Assembly (NCBI GenBank): GCA_024803745.1
Contig: JANJXV010000024.1
Span: forward strand, 20,655,927 to 20,719,926
DNA length: 64,000 bases
Origin: Megascapheus bottae
Taxonomy: Eukaryota; Chordata; Mammalia; Rodentia; Geomyidae
Direction of reading: 5' to 3'
The position numbers were made by a program, and so were the translations under genes. Shown here one piece after another: positions 31,731 to 42,729 of the stretch. Positions within the stretch are counted from its first letter, which is position 1, and every line of letters starts with the position of its first letter. The notes beneath the pieces were generated by a model. It did not search any database. It was given only the letters and a program-made list of their open reading frames with translations, and had not been told where the DNA came from.

Positions 31731-32190
31731 CTGGCATAGTGGTTCATGCCTGTAATCCTAGCTACTCAGGAGGCTCAGATCTGAGGTTCACGGTTCAAAG
31801 CCAGCCTGAACACTAAAAAGTCAGTGAGACTCTTTTTTTTTTTTTTTGCCAGTCCTGGGCTTGAGCTCAGGGCCTGAGCAATGTCCTTGGACTTTCTCAA
31901 GGCTAGAGCTCTACCACTTGAGCCTCAGCAACACTTCCGGCTTTTTTCTATGTATGTGGTACCAAGGAATCGAACCCAGGTCTTCATGCATGCTAGGCAA
32001 GCACTTTAACCACTAGGCCAAACTCCCAGCCCAGTGAAACTCTTATCTCCAATTAATCACCAGAAAACTGGAAGTAGCACTGTGTCTCAGAGGGTAGGGT
32101 GGCTCAAGTGGTAAGGCAGTAGCCTTGAGCTGAAGAGTTCAGGGACAATGCCCAGACCCACATTTCAAGTCCCACAACCAAAAAAAAAAG
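31731..32190 (+). repeat. B1-Geo SINE split by nested IDL-Geo
   Basis: Host halves are 31731-31834 and 32032-32190; the right half has 'gtagggtggctcaagtggtaaggcag', a partial repeat. Confidence 0.87.
31835..32031 (-). repeat. IDL-Geo SINE nested
   Basis: Duplication cagtgagactctt (31822-31834) and cagtgaaactctt (32032-32044), one mismatch. Confidence 0.92.
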
Positions 32191-32361
32191 TTTCCATAAA
32201 ATATTATTATAATTGCATGTTGCAGAACTGCTTCTGTTTTTGTAAACAAACAAAACATCTGCAAAGAAAAAGGACATCACATCACCAGTGACTGACAGCT
32301 TCTGAGATACATGTGAGGGGTGTGTGTGGGGGAGACAAGCTGTCACTCCCATTCAGATACT

Positions 32362-32677
32362 TTCTTTTCTTTTTTTGGTGGGTCATGGGGCTTGAACTCT
32401 GGGCTAGATGCTGTCCTTGAGCTCTTCACCTAAAGGCTACCACCCTACCCCTTGAGCCAAGCCCCACTTCCTGTTTACTAGAGGTTAATTAGAGATAAGA
32501 ATCTCAGGTCCTATCTGGCAAATATCATGTAACCCTTTTATTAATTACAATAAAAAATATATATATAAAAAAAGAATCTCAGGTCCTTTTGTACCAGGCT
32601 GGCTTTGAACCTTGATCCTCAGATCTCAGCCTCCTGAGTAGCTAGGAATACAGGTGAGAGCCACTGCGCCCAGCTCA
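32362..32677 (-). repeat. B1-Geo SINE split by a LINE-1 tail
   Basis: Host halves are 32362-32511 and 32572-32677. Confidence 0.88.
32512..32571 (+). mobile_element. 60-base LINE-1 tail insertion
   Basis: 'tatctggcaaatatcatgta' to poly-A, with a perfect 15-base duplication aagaatctcaggtcc at 32497-32511 and 32572-32586. Confidence 0.88.
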
Positions 32678-32681
32678 TACT

Positions 32682-32876
32682 TTTTTTTTGCCAGCCCTGG
32701 GACTTGAACCCAGGGCCTGAGCACTGTCCTTGGGCTTTCCTCAAGGCTGGCACTCTAGCACTTGAGCCATAGCACCACTTTCGTCTTATTTTTAAGTATG
32801 TGGTACCAAGGAATGGAACCCAGGTCTTCGTGCATACTAGGCAAGCAATCTACCACTAGGCCAAACTCCCAGCTCT
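32682..32876 (-). repeat. IDL-Geo SINE
   Basis: 'gccagccctgggacttgaacccaggg' to 'aactcccagctc'; moderately diverged. Confidence 0.87.
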
Positions 32877-33016
32877 TCAGATTCTTTTTAATGTTGCTGA
32901 AATGTTTCATATAAAACAAAACTTTCATAGTTCACATGTAAATACAGATCGGTATGCAAATATGTATACATGGAAACTTAAAATTACAAATAACTTTTTT
33001 AATAAAGCGAAATAAC

Positions 33017-33470
33017 AAAGCACATGTCAGTGGCTCATGCCCATCATCCTAGCTACTTGGGAGGCTGAGAATCTCATTTTGAAGCCAACCTGGAAAAGTC
33101 CAAGAGACTTTTATCTTCAAATAACCACAAAAAGTGGGAAGTGAAGCTATGGCTCCAGTTCTCCAGTTGTAGTAAAGTAACTTTGAGCACAAAAGCTCAG
33201 GGACTGGCTGGGACTTCGGCCCAGTGGTAGAGTGCTTGCCTAGCATGCACAAAGACCCAGGTTTGATTCCTTGGTACCATATATATAGCAAAAGCCAGAA
33301 GTGGTGCTGTGGCTCAAGTGGTAGGGCCCTAGCCTTGAGAAAGCCCAAGGACAGTGCCCAGGCTCTGAGTTCAAGCCCTAGGCCTGGCAAAAACAAACAA
33401 AAAAACCAACAAAAAAAACCCCCTTAGGGACCATTCCCAAGACCTGAGTTCAAGTCCCAGGGCTAGCACA
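33017..33470 (+). repeat. B1-Geo SINE with IDL-Geo inserted in its tail
   Basis: Host head at 33017; host tail resumes at about 33421 ('ttagggaccattcccaagacctgagttcaag'). Confidence 0.8.
33205..33420 (+). repeat. IDL-Geo SINE nested
   Basis: Head 'ggctgggacttcggcccagtggtagagtgc' to 'ggcctggc' and an A-rich tail. Confidence 0.9.
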
Positions 33471-33478
33471 TACATACA

Positions 33479-33526
<48 letters not shown>

Positions 33527-33556
33527 TGCACGCACGCACGCACGCCTGCGCGCGTG
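33479..33556. repeat. (CA)n then (GCAC)n microsatellite
   Basis: CA run to about 33522, then 'gcatgcacgcacgcacgcacgc'. Confidence 0.95.
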
Positions 33557-33577
33557 AAAGAAAGAAAGCAAAATAAC

Positions 33578-33905
33578 AAGCCAGGTGCTGATAGCTACTC
33601 AGAAGAATCACAGTTTGAAGCTAATCTGAGCAGTAAAGTTCACGAGACTTCTCTCCAATTAACTAGCAAAAAGTCAAAAACAAGCTAAGCAACATTGTAG
33701 GCTCAAACCTGTAGGCAACTCAGGAGACTGAGATCTGAGAATCTCAGTTTGAAGCTAGTCCTGGCAGGAAAGTCGGTGAGAAGCTTATCTACAATTAACC
33801 ATTAAAATTCTGGAAATGAGCTGTGACTCAAGTGGAAAAGTGCCGGTCTTGAGTGTAAAAGCAAAACTGCAAAGCCCTAGGTCAAGCCACAGTACTGGCA
33901 AACCG
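33578..33905 (+). repeat. Two diverged B1-Geo SINEs in tandem
   Basis: 33578-33680 ('gccaggtgctgatagctactcag') and 33683-33905 ('gtaggctcaaacctgtaggcaactcagg'). Confidence 0.7.
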
Positions 33906-34770
33906 AACCACCAACACAGATGATCTTTTTCTATAGTTCAGCTGTTAAAAAAAGGAGGTTTCAGGCTAACTTCTCTTGCAGCTCTGCTAGACTGCCAGCT
34001 AAAGACAAAACTATCAGAAGCCAAAGGCAAAGCATCAAAAGGAGCAAAGGGAAGAACACCCTGGCAGACTGACAAGAAGCAGAACTGACTTTTGCTCAAA
34101 TCAGATACTGCCTGTAACATCAGGGTTTAAGATTGCCTTTTTTTCCCCCCTCCAACACTGCTGTCTTTAGAATATCACATGTAGAAAACTCAGCAAACTG
34201 ATAAGACTTCTACTACAAATGGGCGGATGGCCCCACAATCTGTCTGCTGGGTGACGAGGGGACTTCACGAGAGCCTTGAGGGGCCTCTGCATTCTCAGGA
34301 GGCCAGCTGGTTCTGTGGCAACGTCCATACACAGCCACATTAGGCTGACAGTCTGGGCCTGGGACTTAGAACCACAGAGGAGCCGTGTGGTGGTGGGGTA
34401 CCACATGTGAGCAAGACCTGCAACAATCCACCTAGAATTCTCGCCAGAATCTCTCCAAAGACATCCCACTACTCCAGGGCAGTGCCAGAGAAGGAACCCA
34501 TAACTGCCAAGTCTTCATCACACAGTCTGCCTAAGTTACACAGAAGACGTGCTCTGTGAAGACCAGGGGTAGGGCCCTGAGATCAGGAGATGCCCTGTGC
34601 CCAGTCTTCCCATGATTGTTAAAGCACATTCTCAACCTCAGTGGGACCTTTAAATCATCTAGAGCTTGAAAAACTATGGATGTTGCTGTAAGTGGTTTAG
34701 GACGGGGCCCAGGCATCATCAGTTATTCAAAAAAGGCATCGTCAGTTATTAAAAAATCCTCTTCCCTGGA
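33906..34770. other. Unique intron sequence
   Basis: Nothing recognised over about 860 bases. Confidence 0.5.
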
Positions 34771-34776
34771 GCTGAA

Positions 34777-34853
34777 GATATCTATCTATATATCTATATC
34801 TATATCTATATCTATATATCACTGGTAGACTGGATGCCTAAGCATGTTGCAAG

Positions 34854-34907
<54 letters not shown>
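34777..34907. repeat. (TATC)n and (TC)n microsatellites
   Basis: 'tatctatctatatatctatatc' run to about 34820, unique spacer, then TC run 34856-34907. Confidence 0.93.
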
Positions 34908-34911
<4 letters not shown>

Positions 34912-34975
34912 TCTCTCCCTAGTATCTAAATGTATGTTTTAATATGCACCCTGAGTTAAAAATGTTAAGAAATAC

Positions 34976-35105
34976 AGCTGGGTGCTGCTAATCCTTGTAA
35001 TCCTAGCTACTCAAAAGGCTGAGATCTGAGGATCAAAGTTAGAAGCCAGCCCAAGTAGAAAAGTTCTAGGACCTGAGTTCAAGTCCCAGAACCAACATAC
35101 ACAAA
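34976..35105 (+). repeat. B1-Geo SINE, internally deleted
   Basis: Head 'gctgggtgctgctaatccttgtaatcc' and 'cctgagttcaagtcccagaacc' with the middle missing. Confidence 0.78.
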
Positions 35106-35750
35106 ATGTTGGCTAGATGTGAACAAATCCTACAGATTCTCTGCCTTCTGAAGACACCAAAGGGCCAGCGCTAAGAGAAAATCTGTGTCAGACCTACAGG
35201 TCTTTCCTGTCTCAGCTCCCAAGGCTCTTCCCTCTACAGCTTCCTCAAGTCCAGCCAACAAGATTCCCATCCTCCCCCTTCCCTCCCTGGGGAGAGGATC
35301 CCAGACTCCCAATCCCCTTCTGCCTGGACCTGGGGCCTGGGTACAGAAAGGCCACCCTGGGCAGTGGACTTCCCGCTCTGAATGGAACCTTACATGCTGC
35401 TCCCATTCCCCCATTTCAACAGGATTCCTGGATGTGAAGTCACCAACATCCGGGCCCTACTCAGCCTCTTGACCACTGTAGCCTCTACCACCAACCTACA
35501 GACCACAGACGATCTTTCTTCGCTGGGCATGTTGGATGAGCTGCCCTATCCATTCCCAGAAGTAGACCTCCCTTCTTCCTCCACTTGAGAAGCCAGGGGT
35601 GATAACCTCCACCCTACAGGCTTCCTCTGACCCAGAGCCTCGGGGCCTTGTGACCCTGTACCAATAGCCCTCACAGAAAAATGGTCTACCTCTACTTCTG
35701 AGGAACAAGGCACAGGAAGACAGTCATGTAGAGCTTTATCTGCCTATCTT
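35106..35750. other. Unique intron sequence
   Basis: Open frames on both strands; none with splice sites in a frame I recognise. Confidence 0.5.
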
Positions 35751-35756
35751 TTCTTA

Positions 35757-35900
35757 TTTTTTTTTTCCTGGGTCCTGACTTGAACTTGGGACCTAGTGAC
35801 CATCCCTGAGCTCTTTTGCTCAGGGCTAATGCTCTATCACTTTGAGTCACAGCACCACTTCCGGTTTTTCTGGTGGTTAACTGGAGATAAGAGTGTCATG
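35757..35900 (-). repeat. B1-Geo SINE, broken at the recurrent site
   Basis: 'ggtcctgacttgaacttggg' to 'ggagataagagtgtcatg'; the head half is absent. Confidence 0.8.
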
Positions 35901-35902
35901 GA

Positions 35903-36002
35903 AGATGGGTGCTGGTGGCTCACACCTGTAATCCTAGCTACTTAGGAAGCTGAGATCTGAGAATCCTGGTTCAAAGCTAGCCTGGGCAGGAAAGTCTGAG
36001 AC
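35903..36002 (+). repeat. B1-Geo SINE head
   Basis: 'agatgggtgctggtggctcacacctgtaatcc' to 'gggcaggaaagtctgagac'; the right half is absent. Confidence 0.85.
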
Positions 36003-36085
36003 TTTTTTTTCCCTAATGCAGACAATGAAGATTTATTTCCTCCCTCTCTCCTTTCCTCCCTTCTTCTTTCCCTCTCTCTTTCCTT

Positions 36086-36315
36086 CTTTTTTTTTGTGGG
36101 TCATGGGGCTTGAATTGGACTTGGGCGCTGTCCCTGAGTTCTACAGCTCAAGGCTACCACCTTACCCTGAGCCAAGCCCCACTTTCCATTTTCTAGAGGT
36201 TAGAGATAAGAGTCTCAGGTCCTTTTGTGCCCAGGCTGGCTTTGAACCTTGATCCTCAGATCTCAGCCTCCTGAGTAGTTAGGATTACAGGCATGAGCCA
36301 CCACGCCTGGCTCTC
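36086..36315 (-). repeat. B1-Geo SINE
   Basis: 'tgtgggtcatggggcttgaattgg' to 'gagccaccacgcctggctc'; preceded by a pyrimidine-rich tract. Confidence 0.9.
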
Positions 36316-37220
36316 GTTCCTTTTCTTATCTTTTTGCTTTGTCTATATAATAGATATTTTTTATGTCACCCTCTAGTCTTCACATAAATTTCCTCTGATA
36401 AATTCCCAGATGAGTTCAATTCCAGGAAAAATTTTGTTCTGAAATTCATTTATATGCTTTCTGTTGTCTCAAGTCCAAAACTATGCAATCCAGTGGGTAT
36501 TGTTTTGTTTGTTCCTGAGCTGCCAGAAAACTCAGGGCCAAATTCAATGTCCCAAATGTTGTAATCATCTCCATTCAGGCCTTTTTACTTAGCTTTCTCC
36601 TGAGCAGCTTTACATTCAATTTTAACCTACCTCACCCAGTGCTCAAACCCATCCCCAGGGCCTACCTCTGGATGCCTGGATACCTTCCATCCTTCCCTGC
36701 CTCTGGGGCCTCTCCAGGAATGACTGCTTGCTGGGCGTCCTGCACCCTGGCCTGGGTAAGGCCAAGTCCAGGTCTCTGGAACTTCCAGGCCTCTATCCCA
36801 AGTCAGAAGGGAACTGATGCATCATTTCTGCCTTAGGGAACTCCGCCTCCTCACAGATCCTTCCCTTTTCAGGGAGCTGCCTGGCTGCATTCACCCCCCC
36901 CCCACCTCCCCTCCCCTCACCCCTACTAGCTGCAGCCACACATAAGTTATACTCCACTGTCCCTCTCAGTGACTTTATATCCGCTGTTCCCTCAGCCCCA
37001 TTCGTCCATGTCCTATTTTCTTAGTAAAGAGGTTGCAGGGTTCAGCTCAAGTGTCACCTCTCTGTGGGCCTTGTCCGGGGATGTCTCTGGGTTCCTTTGG
37101 CTCTGTGGCGCACAGCAGGCCAGGATGTCAGTTCTTGGGGTGCTCTTAGCCATTACTGTGCCTCTACTACCCAGCACAGGGCTGAACACCGGGTCTCTGC
37201 CAGCCTCGCTGCCCTGTTTC
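36316..37220. other. Unique intron sequence near the DENND2A promoter
   Basis: C-run at about 36894-36904; nothing else recognised. Confidence 0.5.
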
Positions 37221-37227
37221 AGAAAGC

Positions 37228-37450
37228 CTCTGTTAGCTGGGCTCTTGTATGTAATCCTTAGTTACTCAGGAGGCTGAGATCGGAGGACTGAGGTTAGAAG
37301 CCACCCTGGGCAGACAATTCCAAGAAACTCGTATTTCCAATTAACCAGGAAACGGCCTGAAGTGGAGCTGTGACTCAGGTGATAGTGTCAGCCTTGAGGC
37401 TAAAACCTATAGGACAAGGCCCAGGCCCCAAATTCAAGCCCCAGGACCAG
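37228..37450 (+). repeat. B1-Geo SINE
   Basis: Head 'gttagctgggctcttgtatgtaatcc' to 'caagccccaggaccagtgc'. Confidence 0.82.
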
Positions 37451-37456
37451 TGCACA

Positions 37457-37502
<46 letters not shown>

Positions 37503-37520
37503 CGCAGGCGCGCGCGCTCT
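37451..37520. repeat. (CA)n then (GC)n-rich run
   Basis: CA run to 37500 followed by 'ggcgcaggcgcgcgcgc', bordering the CpG island. Confidence 0.95.
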
Positions 37521-38149
37521 CCATCCTTGACTTCCTCTGGCAATTCTGTTCCTAAGTTGCCCCCCCTGCACCCCCACCTCGCACTTCCACTCTTTGGGGT
37601 GTTGGAAACCGAGGCGAAAGGATTTCTCCATCCTGTAATCGCCTTGGGTCACTTGAGGCGGTCACCCCAGCCCGTCCACAGTCACCAGGCCTTGCCCAGC
37701 ACCAGTGAGTCCAGGCGGGCTTCCGGAGCTTTCCTCGCTCCCTCGGCCTCGGGGTCACAGCCCGGCCCGGCGCCGGCCCCTCACCACACGATGGCCAAGC
37801 TGGGCTCTGCTCGGCGCGCTCAGGGCGGATCTCCCCGGGGACCCCCGGGGCTCCCGGCCGCCGTCCTGCACCCTCTCCAAGCGTCCCGCGCACTCTGCGG
37901 GCTGAGACGGGGAGGGCGCGGCCGTCCGGGCTCCCGCCTCGGGCGCAGGGCGGGGCGCTGCCCAGGACACGCCGGGCAAAGCGGGCGTCTGGCATCGGGT
38001 CCCCTGCGCGGCCCTGGCAGTCGTCCGGACCCGGGCGGAGGTCGGCCCGAACTCTGCTGGAGCGCCCCGCGCGGGACGGCGCCTTGGGAAGTCGGCCCCC
38101 CCACTCCCGGTCCCGGGATCCCCGCCCAGCGCCCCTTTCTCGGCCTTAC

Positions 38150-38440
38150 CTCCCCGCGGGCGGCGGCTCCGCGGGCTCCGGGCTGCGTGTCGGGGGCGCC
38201 CGTGCACACCGGGGCGGGCGGCGGGCGTCCGGGGCTCCATGGCCCGCGGCACCCGCGCCTTTGTCTGCGCGCGGCCTGGCCGGCCGCCGGCGCCCCCGGG
38301 GGTCCCCGCCACGCGCGCTCCCGCGGCCCCGCCGAGCCCCGCGCTCTTCTCCGGCGGGCGGCGAGTCGGCCCTGACGCCGCCGCGCCCCCTCCGCCCGCC
38401 GCGCCCGCGCGCAGTGAGCTAATCCGCAGCTGGCGGGCGC
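38150..38440 (-). other. DENND2A: Probable non-coding first exon of DENND2A
   Basis: The donor 'ggggag|gtaagg' (intron starts 38149) is the best minus-strand donor I see in the island. The upstream edge (transcription start) is a guess placed just below the X-box. Confidence 0.45.
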
Positions 38441-38447
38441 CCGGCCG

Positions 38448-38461
38448 GTTGTCACGGCAAC
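38448..38461. promoter_or_regulatory. RFX X-box
   Basis: gttgtcacggcaac is an imperfect inverted repeat matching the RFX consensus GTTGYCATGGCAAC with one change. Position in the island and near-palindromic form support a real RFX1-4 site. Confidence 0.65.
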
Positions 38462-38709
38462 GCCTCTCCCAGGGCCGCCGCCGAGGGGCGCCGCGGTAAA
38501 CAGGACCTTCTGCCCGACCGGCCCCTCGCCTCCGGGCTGGGGGAGAGGGCGGCTTAACCCTTTCCGTGCTGCAGATCGCCGGGACGCCCTGCCGGAGTCT
38601 GCGCCCGAGGGCCCGCCGGGCTCCCCGGGGCACCGCGGGCAGCCGCTGCCCGCACCCCTGCCGTCCGGCCCGAGGAACGACCCGTCCTGAGATGGGCGAT
38701 CGGGGGCCG

Positions 38710-39050
38710 CGAGGGGCCCAGGCCCAGAGCCTGGCACACGGAGGGGCCCCAGAGGCCCAGAAAAGTGACTTCGGAGTGTCCCACTGTCCCCACCGGGGGA
38801 GGTCACATCGGCTGCCAAAATAATGTGCGCTTGAAAGTGCCAGGGGCTGCAGAGCAGGGAGTAGAGGCGGCGCTGAGGGAGTCCCCTGATGGTGGACAGA
38901 TGGAGATAGAGGACAGAGAAGAGGGAGGGAGAGGAGGGGGGACGAGAGGAGGGAGGAGCTTGGATACCTGGCGTTTGGGGACCACCAAGCAGTAAGCAGT
39001 GAAAGGTCAGATCAGGATTTCAAAGAGGCTTCCAGGGACCTGGGGTTTTC
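38710..39050. other. Unique intergenic sequence
   Basis: Purine-rich at 38870-38960; no gene recognised. Confidence 0.5.
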
Positions 39051-39051
39051 T

Positions 39052-39086
39052 AGGATTACAGCTCTGAGCCACCACACCAGGCTTCA
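39052..39086 (-). repeat. B1-Geo SINE fragment
   Basis: Only 'ctaggattacagctctgagccaccac' of the head end. Confidence 0.6.
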
Positions 39087-39139
39087 GATCTGGGGTTTTC
39101 TGAAGCAGGCATTGGGCCTAAAGAATGGTCAGATGAAAG

Positions 39140-39340
39140 CGGGGCTGGGATCTGAGGATTGTGGTTCAAAGCCAGCCTGGGCACTTAAGACTGTGAGACT
39201 CTTATCTCCAATTAATCACCAGAAAAGGGGAAGTGGAGCTGTGGCTCAAGGGGTAGGGCAGTAGCCTTGAGCTGAAGAGCTCAGGAACAGCACCCAGGCC
39301 CAGAGTTCAAGCCCCAAGTCCCCCTACCCAAGCACACAAA
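39140..39340 (+). repeat. B1-Geo SINE, head deleted
   Basis: 'ggggctgggatctgaggattgtggttcaaagcc' to 'caagccccaagtcccc'. Confidence 0.83.
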
Positions 39341-39524
39341 AAGGAATAGCCAGATGAAAGGGAGGTAGGCTGGCAGTGGGGATTTGCCAGGGGGTGGGGG
39401 AAAAAAGCATTCTTGTCTCCTGCACACAGACCTTCTGAAGGCTTGAGCCTTGTTCCTGGAGACAGTCAAAAGGTTTAATGTAGGAGTGGAAGAGGAGAGA
39501 GGAAAAGAGATCTGCATATAAGCA

Positions 39525-39606
39525 AATCACAGCTACTTAGAGCCTGAGGCAGGAGGATCTAGACTTTGAGGCCAGCCTCAGCTACATAGCAAGATCGTGA
39601 CTCAAA
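39525..39606 (+). repeat. B1 SINE (monomer)
   Basis: 'agcctgaggcaggaggatctagactttgaggccagcctcagctac' is a B1/7SL-type body without the Geo half. Confidence 0.75.
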
Positions 39607-40465
39607 GCAGAAAGGAATTTCATATACCCATACTACTTAGGCAGTCCCTAGAAACCAGAGACCTGAGATCTGAAGGACTTGTTCCACGTCACCTTCATAG
39701 CTGAGCGTTTTGCTCATTCTTGATCTTTGTCCCATGTCCACAAAGCAGGTAGACTTTCAGCATAGAAATGTGCAAGTAGTCCTTTTTTAAAAGTGTTGGT
39801 ATTTAACTTTTATGATTTTGTTTGCAGAAGTATCACTTCACATCTCACTTTCTAAAGGAGGATGTGAGACGAGGCTTCTCCAGGACCAGTGATGCCTACA
39901 GCCACAGGGCACAAGCTACCCACAGACTGACCACAGACAGATCGTAGCGTGTAGGCGGACCTGGCTGTGTCCAGCTGGCCTCCTCCCCTTAGCAAGGCAT
40001 TAGACGGCCCAGTGGCCTCAGGTTTGCCCTTGGCATCCCAGATGGGCATGACAGAAGGCCAGGGTGCTCCTGTGACCACTTCCAGGCCTGGGTCTTCACA
40101 GCTGACCCATTCCTTGAATCAGAATCTGGAAAAAAGCCATGCTAGAGTGCTTTCCAGTTTCTATCCCTCCTGCCTTCAGTTGTTTCTCAGACCTTCTGTT
40201 CCCACAGCTGGCTCATCCAGGGCTCTGTCACCAGGACAGGAGCCACACATTGCTCTGTCCCTTCGGGCTCCTGGGGGGGTGGAAATCTCCCCAGCTGGTC
40301 CTTCCAGAAGCCTAAGTTCTCCAGCTCTGGGAGGCAGGCATCCCTCTAAGGTGGGCTCTGTGTTGGGGTCTGGGAGCCCCTCTCAGGGGTCCCTGAGAAC
40401 ACTGACTTCTTCTACCTTCCCTGGCTGATCTCAGTTACTCTCCAGACTGGAAAATGCTAAATACC
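39607..40465. other. Unique intergenic sequence
   Basis: No gene recognised between DENND2A and ADCK2 here. Confidence 0.5.
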
Positions 40466-40468
40466 TTT

Positions 40469-40705
40469 TGAGCTGGACGTTAGTGTCTCAAGCCTGAAGT
40501 CTTGGCTATAGGGGACTCTGAGATATGAGGATCATAGTTTGAAGCCCACCTGGGCAGGAAAGTTTGTGACTCTTATTCCCAATTCACCACCAAAAAGGCA
40601 GGAGTAGAACTGTGGCTTAAGTAGTAGAGTGCTAGCCTTGAGTGAAAAAGCCAAGTGACAGCATGACATCTTAAGTTTAGACCCCAGTAGTAGCAGCAAA
40701 ACAAA
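40469..40705 (+). repeat. B1-Geo SINE, old
   Basis: 'gagctggacgttagtgtctcaagcctgaagtc' to 'gaccccagtagtagc'. Confidence 0.75.
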
Positions 40706-42170
40706 ACAGAAACAAACATCCATTGAACCGAGATGTCATGCTGTTCTTCCCAGAGCCTGAAGCAATTAAACATGGATGCTTAACCATTTTGTGGATGGGA
40801 AAACCACATTTCCAAGGGGTCATGTCCCTTACTCACGGTCACTCAGACCCAAGTGTATCTGGTCAACCCATGGAGAATTTTAGACCAGAGTGCAGTCCAC
40901 CATCCTTGTTAGGGCTCCCCTATCTGGAAGGTACAGGTAATGCAGCTCCTCAGGGCATCCCTGTCCTCCACCAGCTTCCTGTCTTGGCCTGTCTACTGTG
41001 CTGGCCTATCCCTTTCTACCTCATTGCCACCTGTCAGTGCCTTGATGAAAAGCATACAAAATAATGGGGGGAAAATATTTGGTTATTGCATTTTCTTTCC
41101 TTTTTAATTTCACCATCTGGAAGAAAGGAGTGGAAAGGATCCAAATATCATGTAGGCTTTAGCTTCTACTGTGGCCAGGCTTCAGGTCATCCAAGCCCAC
41201 AGGGACAGGCAGATGAGGTGGCCACTCTGGAAGTCCCTCTCAGAGCCCAGGATGAGCTGGTCTGTCCATGAGTGAAGCGTGTCACTCCCCAGTTTACAGG
41301 GCATGGATGAACAGGGAAACACAGTGAACACCGGCCAGCCGGTGGGTCTGGTTGATTTTTGTGGTCCCCATGAACTGGGCCCTTATAACCACCTGTGTGT
41401 GGGGGCAGGGCACGGGGTCAAATCCTGCAGGGTGACAGTAACAAGAGGATGCTGGAGGCCTGCGGTGGGAAGGAGGCCACGGCTCTGTGTCTCTCTAGGT
41501 ACCTGATCTGGAGCAGTCAAAAGGTTTGTGGGAAGGGTGTGCGGCTATGCTTAGCCTGTGACATCTGGGTAAGGGAAAAGGGAAGGAACTCAGCTGCGGG
41601 GCAGGATAGAGTCTACAGTCCCATTTCATGTCTGGACACCAAGCATCCAGGGGACTAGGAGCCTGTAGAGCCACCCTGTCCCAGCAACCACTGCTGGGAC
41701 CTCCAGTCTACTGCTCTCCTAGTTGTCAGGGCCCTGGAGAGACAAGGCCAGGCACGTCTCCAGGGCCCCTGAACCCCATCCTCATCAGCCAGGCAGAAAA
41801 AGCACAAAAGCAGCTACCTGTTCTCACTCTGTTTTCTGAGCATCCCAGAGTTTGCCTGGAAGGTGGGTTCCAGCACCAGCCTCTCTTTACAAGGGAGGAA
41901 ACCTTCTACAAGAGGCTGGGGGGCTTGCCCAAAGTAGCATAGGCCACAGACCCTAACAACCAAAGCACTTGCCCCTGGTGGCCACGCCCACCAGACAGGT
42001 ATTTCCAAGAGGGAACTCACAAGGCAAAGTGGTGCCTAGCAGAGCTGGAGAGGGCTCAGAGGTGAGGACACACTCAAGTGCCAGGAGAGGGGCGACTGGC
42101 ACAGCAAAGTGTGAAGGCAGGTCGATCACTTGCTAAGGGCCCATTTGGGAGCATGAGTGGCAGAGCTAGA
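40706..42170. other. Unique intergenic sequence
   Basis: About 1.5 kb without repeats; several open frames, none with recognised motif or splice context. A distal regulatory role is possible but not shown. Confidence 0.5.
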
Positions 42171-42177
42171 TTTTTTT

Positions 42178-42455
42178 TTGGTTATTTTAATCCATTAAAT
42201 TTAATTATTTTTTGTCTGTTGTGGGGCTTGAACTGTGGGGCTTGAACTCTGGGCCTGGGCGTTGTCCCAGCCTTGAGCTCTTCAGCTTGACTGCTGCCCT
42301 ACCCCTGGAGCCTCAGCCCCACATGTTTCCTAGTGGTTAATTGGAGATAAGAGTTTCACAGACTTTAGTGCCTGGGCTGGCTTTGAACCACAATCCTCAG
42401 ATCTCAACCTCCTGAGTAGAATTACAGGTGTGAGCCACTGAGCCCAGCTTTTATT
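42178..42455 (-). repeat. B1-Geo SINE
   Basis: 'tgtggggcttgaactgtggggcttgaactctgggcctggg' carries an 18-base duplication; the head ends 'gagccactgagcccagc'. Confidence 0.85.
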
Positions 42456-42489
42456 CTTTATGCTTGAAATAAGGGACTTGTACTCAGAT

Positions 42490-42725
42490 TTTTTTTGGGG
42501 GGGGGCATGCTATCAGTCTGGCACTTTTCTGGTTCATTGAAGGTAAAGTCTCAGGTTCTTCTGCTATGAGCTGGCTTTGTACTATAGTCCCCAGATCTTA
42601 GCCTCCTGAGTAGCTAGGATTAAGGAGTGAGCCACTGGCACCCAGCTATTTTTTTTTTTTTTAACAATACTGGGAGTTAGCTCAGTACCTTGTCCTGTGC
42701 ACCCTGTCATTTTGAGTTTAACACC
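42490..42725 (-). repeat. Two truncated SINEs
   Basis: 42490-42648 is a B1-Geo with most of the right half missing. 42650-42725 is an old tail-like stretch after poly-T. Confidence 0.65.
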
Positions 42726-42729
42726 CCTA

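Larger units (their letters stand above)
37600..38700 (-). promoter_or_regulatory. DENND2A: CpG-island promoter of DENND2A
   Basis: Seen: about 1.1 kb very rich in G, C and undepleted CpG, unlike its flanks. It lies upstream of all DENND2A exons on that strand. Long open frames on both strands here are a by-product of G+C content. It contains an RFX-type X-box (38448-38461) and a first-exon donor (38149). Inferred: transcription runs leftward from about 38.4 kb. Confidence 0.8.

Noticed and set aside
37755..38818. Long overlapping open frames on both strands (about 280-330 codons)
   Set aside because: They lie in the DENND2A CpG island, where stops are rare by composition. The translations are Arg/Gly/Pro/Ala-rich without domain signatures and overlap in several frames.
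40706..42020. Possible small gene between DENND2A and ADCK2
   Set aside because: Several short open frames on both strands, none with a recognised motif, conserved splice pair or CpG island.
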